From the NCBI GenBank assembly GCA_037445225.1, contig JBBIKW010000011.1, forward strand, positions 1 through 64,000: a DNA stretch of 64,000 nt. The letters run 5' to 3'. The stretch is from M3007 sp037445225 (GTDB lineage Bacteria; Bacteroidota; Bacteroidia; Chitinophagales; Saprospiraceae). This document shows positions 61,421 through 64,000 of this stretch, one piece after another. Numbering within the stretch: position 1 is the stretch's first letter; the number at the start of each line of letters is the position of its first letter. The position numbers and the translations under genes are program-made. Below the pieces are notes generated by a model. It did not search any database. It saw nothing but the letters and a program-made list of their open reading frames with translations, and was not told the DNA's origin.

Positions 61421-64000
61421 ATGAAATACTCTGTGCTCCTGGCGTTCATTGCCGCTCTCTCCATAACGCCAACCACTCTCGTTGTCGGACAAAGCATCCG
61501 CTTAAAGGCCGATTCCATATCGGTGCCCTGTCACAACACCGATACTTTTTTGATGCCCATCCGAGTGTTTGACTTCGAAAACGTAGCTGCTTTACAGTTC
61601 ACCTTCGCGTGGACACCTATGCACTTGCAATACATTCACATTCGGGATCTGAACTCGGCCCTCATTGGAGTAGGGTTTGACACGACGACGTTTATTCCTC
61701 AAGGTAAGTTCACCTTTTCCTGGACAACCATAGGTGGCGTTTCGTTGCCCGACAGCGCTGTGCTGTTTTCGGTGGCCTTTGTTCGTTTGGGTGGCCCAGC
61801 GACGCAAGCCGGATTTACCAATACGCCGACCGACATTGTCGCTTTTGACGACATGTTCAACGAGCTGCAAGTGATCACACAATCGGGCAAGGTCGTCCCA
61901 TTAGATAATCAGCCGCCTCAGATCTTCTGTCCAGCAAGCGTCACAGTGGAAGCCTTCGGCCCTGTCCCTGTCGACAGTATTGGGATTGACTCGCTCATCG
62001 ACAATTGCTCGTTGGAGAGCATTGGGTGGTCGACTATGGGTGCTACAGTAGGGAACCATCCAAACGACCCGGATGCCAGCGGCGCCATCTTCAATTTAGG
62101 CGAGTCTATCGTCACCTATACGGCAAAGGACGTGGGTGGCAACACGGCTACATGCACCTTTTCCATCACGGTGAACCTCATGCCGAGCGACTCTTTGACG
62201 TTAGTGGCCTCCAAACACACTTCTACTTGTGGACAGACGCTTACAGTCAACATCTCTGTCTTGAATTTCGACTCTATCAGCGGTCTACAGTTCTCCATGG
62301 GATGGGACACGAACATACTCCGCCTGGATACCATCGTCAATGCCCATCCGTCGATGGCACTGACCAGCAATAACTTCGGTTTTGCCTATGCTGACAGCGG
62401 CTTTGTTGGGTTTGCTTGGACTAGCCCGCTTCCTCAGGGGTTAACTCTTCCCAACGGCAGCGTCCTTTTCGCCCTGCAATTTACCGTGGTGGCTCCAAGC
62501 AATGGCAGCACGCTCATAACGTTTGGCGATTTTCCAACGACACAAACGGCTTTCACGAGCGCAGTATTCCCTCCTGAAGAGATCGGGTTCTTGACCATAC
62601 AGGGCAAGGTCACCATTAATGATAATGAGCCGCCTACCATGGTATGTCCTCCCAACGTGTCGGTGTCGACGCCGCCGGGGGTCTTGACGCATACGTTTAA
62701 CGACTTAAATCCGGTTACTCTCACCGACAACTGTAGTGCTCCGCTTCAATTGGCATATGTGCGCAGTGGCTCTACGCCGGGTAGCGGTAGTGGATCGGCC
62801 AACGGCACGTACAACGCCGGTACGACCGTCGTCACTTACACTGCCACCGATGGGGCTGGCAATACGAGCACGTGCACCTTTTCGGTGCTGGTAGATGCCG
62901 GAACACCGCTGACGCTAATATTGGACACGGTCTCTATCGACTGTCAAGACAGCGCGGCACATTTTGCCGTGGACGTGTCGGTGCGTGATTTTGTCAACAT
63001 CACGGGCATACAATTTGACGTCACTTGGGACTCCGCGCGCATCCGATTCGACTCTGTAGGCAATTTGCGCCCGGGGTTTGGTTTTAATCCTACTAACTTC
63101 TTCGGTTTCACGTCTGCTATAAACGGTAACACCCTGAAATTTTTTGCCGGCAATGCCAACGGGTACCCCAACATTCCCGATGACGAAGCGCTGTTCACGA
63201 TATACTTCACCGTAAAGACGCTCGGCAGCAGTCCGCTCACCTTCACGGGAAACATCAACGCCGTCAACACGAGCTTTCAGCTCATTCCAGTGAACTTAAT
63301 CCACGGCTTATTCGAGATCTCAGACTTTTCGCCACCGGTGGTTCAGTGTCCTCAGGACCTAACCGTATCGGCCGACAGCGGTGTGTGCACGGCTACCCTT
63401 CAGCTGCCTGCATCCGATGCCGTGGACGCGTGCAGTGGTATTCAGAGCGTGGCATCCGATAAGCAAGGCGACGTATACCCAGCAGGGCCGACCGTAGTGA
63501 CTTTTACTGCTATCGATAATGCGGGCAACAGTGCGACCTGCTCTTTGACAGTAACAGTGACGGGGGTAACGAAGCCGCAGCTCACTTGTCCACAGGACAC
63601 GGTGCTCAACGCTACAGGGACAAGTTGCACCCAAGAGGTTTTCTGGGACACGCCTCAGGCGCTCAACCCGTGTGACGGTTCGCCCTTACCTGTGGTGGCT
63701 GATCCTCCTTCAGGCACAGCTTTCCCCGTAGGGATAAACACCGTCGTGCTAACGGCGGGCAGTGGAAGCGATACAGCGATGTGCTCCTTTAGCGTGACGG
63801 TAACGGATGCGGTGCCCCCTGTGGTGGTATGTCCTCCGGACTTGACGGTGGCCATTCCGCCCGACACCACAGGGCAGGCGGTTTGCAGCACGGCGGTGAA
63901 CTTCGACATTCCCTCAGCCTCCGACGCATGCGACAGCAACCCTTCGGTCACTAGCAGCATACCTCCGGGTTCTGTCCTCTCAGTAGGCGTACATACTGTC
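61421..64000 (+). CDS. HYR/cohesin-like secreted protein, 3' end beyond window
   Basis: Open from the ATG at 61421 to the window edge (860 codons, no stop). It begins with a signal peptide (YSVLLAFIAALSI). Three cohesin-like domains (about residues 26-160, 248-400 and 492-636), recognisable by FDFENVAALQFTFAW, FDSISGLQFSMGWD and FVNITGIQFDVTWD, alternate with HYR modules (from about 163, 403 and 637). Two further HYR modules follow, the last cut by the window edge. It starts 94 bases after the giant HYR gene and may be co-transcribed. The C-terminal sorting domain is expected beyond 64000. Confidence 0.85.
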   Translation, partial: MKYSVLLAFIAALSITPTTLVVGQSIRLKADSISVPCHNTDTFLMPIRVFDFENVAALQFTFAWTPMHLQYIHIRDLNSALIGVGFDTTTFIPQGKFTFSWTTIGGVSLPDSAVLFSVAFVRLGGPATQAGFTNTPTDIVAFDDMFNELQVITQSGKVVPLDNQPPQIFCPASVTVEAFGPVPVDSIGIDSLIDNCSLESIGWSTMGATVGNHPNDPDASGAIFNLGESIVTYTAKDVGGNTATCTFSITVNLMPSDSLTLVASKHTSTCGQTLTVNISVLNFDSISGLQFSMGWDTNILRLDTIVNAHPSMALTSNNFGFAYADSGFVGFAWTSPLPQGLTLPNGSVLFALQFTVVAPSNGSTLITFGDFPTTQTAFTSAVFPPEEIGFLTIQGKVTINDNEPPTMVCPPNVSVSTPPGVLTHTFNDLNPVTLTDNCSAPLQLAYVRSGSTPGSGSGSANGTYNAGTTVVTYTATDGAGNTSTCTFSVLVDAGTPLTLILDTVSIDCQDSAAHFAVDVSVRDFVNITGIQFDVTWDSARIRFDSVGNLRPGFGFNPTNFFGFTSAINGNTLKFFAGNANGYPNIPDDEALFTIYFTVKTLGSSPLTFTGNINAVNTSFQLIPVNLIHGLFEISDFSPPVVQCPQDLTVSADSGVCTATLQLPASDAVDACSGIQSVASDKQGDVYPAGPTVVTFTAIDNAGNSATCSLTVTVTGVTKPQLTCPQDTVLNATGTSCTQEVFWDTPQALNPCDGSPLPVVADPPSGTAFPVGINTVVLTAGSGSDTAMCSFSVTVTDAVPPVVVCPPDLTVAIPPDTTGQAVCSTAVNFDIPSASDACDSNPSVTSSIPPGSVLSVGVHTV

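Noticed and set aside
52753..64000. CRISPR-like or DNA-level tandem repeat in the HYR region
   Set aside because: The repetition is at protein level with diverged modules of 75-110 residues; no short exact direct repeats with regular spacers were seen.

Overview
The window is chromosomal DNA of a member of the Bacteroidota, most likely of the Saprospiria/Chitinophagia side. The grounds are: a type IX secretion (T9SS) style C-terminal sorting domain on very large HYR-repeat proteins, a TonB/ExbB/ExbD1/ExbD2 operon of the Bacteroidota type, TamL (the lipoprotein TamA relative), DUF2480, an initiator tRNA of Bacteroidota type, and repeated use of the Bacteroidota -7 promoter box TAnnTTTG with almost no Shine-Dalgarno sequences. 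KdsB indicates a Gram-negative envelope with KDO. No phage, insertion sequence, CRISPR array or rRNA was seen.

Layout. 1-2647: a 1308-bp unit repeated in direct tandem (two full copies differing at one base, plus a 31-bp third start), each copy carrying one secreted cysteine-rich protein of unknown function, ended by a strong terminator. 2743-6958: a giant ThuA / sugar-dehydrogenase-like / cytochrome c protein and a LysM protein. 7023-13298: housekeeping genes (kdsB, sucC, dut, a sugar nucleotidyltransferase, lemA with two TPM proteins, a SpoU-type RNA methyltransferase). 13346-20292: tamL, an ECF sigma factor with an unusual anti-sigma/outer-membrane-barrel gene, then scpB, DUF2480, a lytic transglycosylase and a redoxin. 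20289-27730: a GH25 lysozyme, a probable metal-uptake TonB receptor locus, and a Ton energy operon in which both exbB and tonB carry frameshifts. 27905-31559: a small conserved-looking protein, a periplasmic alpha-amylase and rlmI. 31751-43678: a HYR/dockerin/cohesin surface protein, pbpC, the primary sigma factor, coaX with an outer-membrane protein, an orphan thiopeptide-type (Lant_dehyd_C-like) protein, the initiator tRNA, and a TerB-like/YbjN-like pair. 43700-52320: a Tat-exported glycosylasparaginase, holA, a fatty acid hydroxylase, dusB, a CCA-adding enzyme, an OmpA protein and sppA. 52753-64000: a 2857-residue HYR protein followed by a second HYR/cohesin protein that runs off the window.

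How it fits together. Much of the window concerns the cell envelope: peptidoglycan turnover (SLT, GH25, LysM, PbpC), outer-membrane assembly (TamL), energised import (Ton genes plus receptor) and T9SS-exported surface proteins. Two of the three HYR proteins end in the same module series (carboxypeptidase-regulatory-like, dockerin-like, cohesin-like, sorting domain), and the third contains several cohesin-like domains; this hints at a surface assembly built on cohesin-dockerin-type contacts.

Two points stand out at the regulatory level. Many genes have the -7 box only 4 to 12 bases before the start codon, which predicts leaderless or nearly leaderless mRNAs and settles several start sites. The Ton operon reads as intact only if a 4-bp tandem duplication in exbB and a 1-base shift in tonB are undone, so these are either recent mutations or assembly errors.
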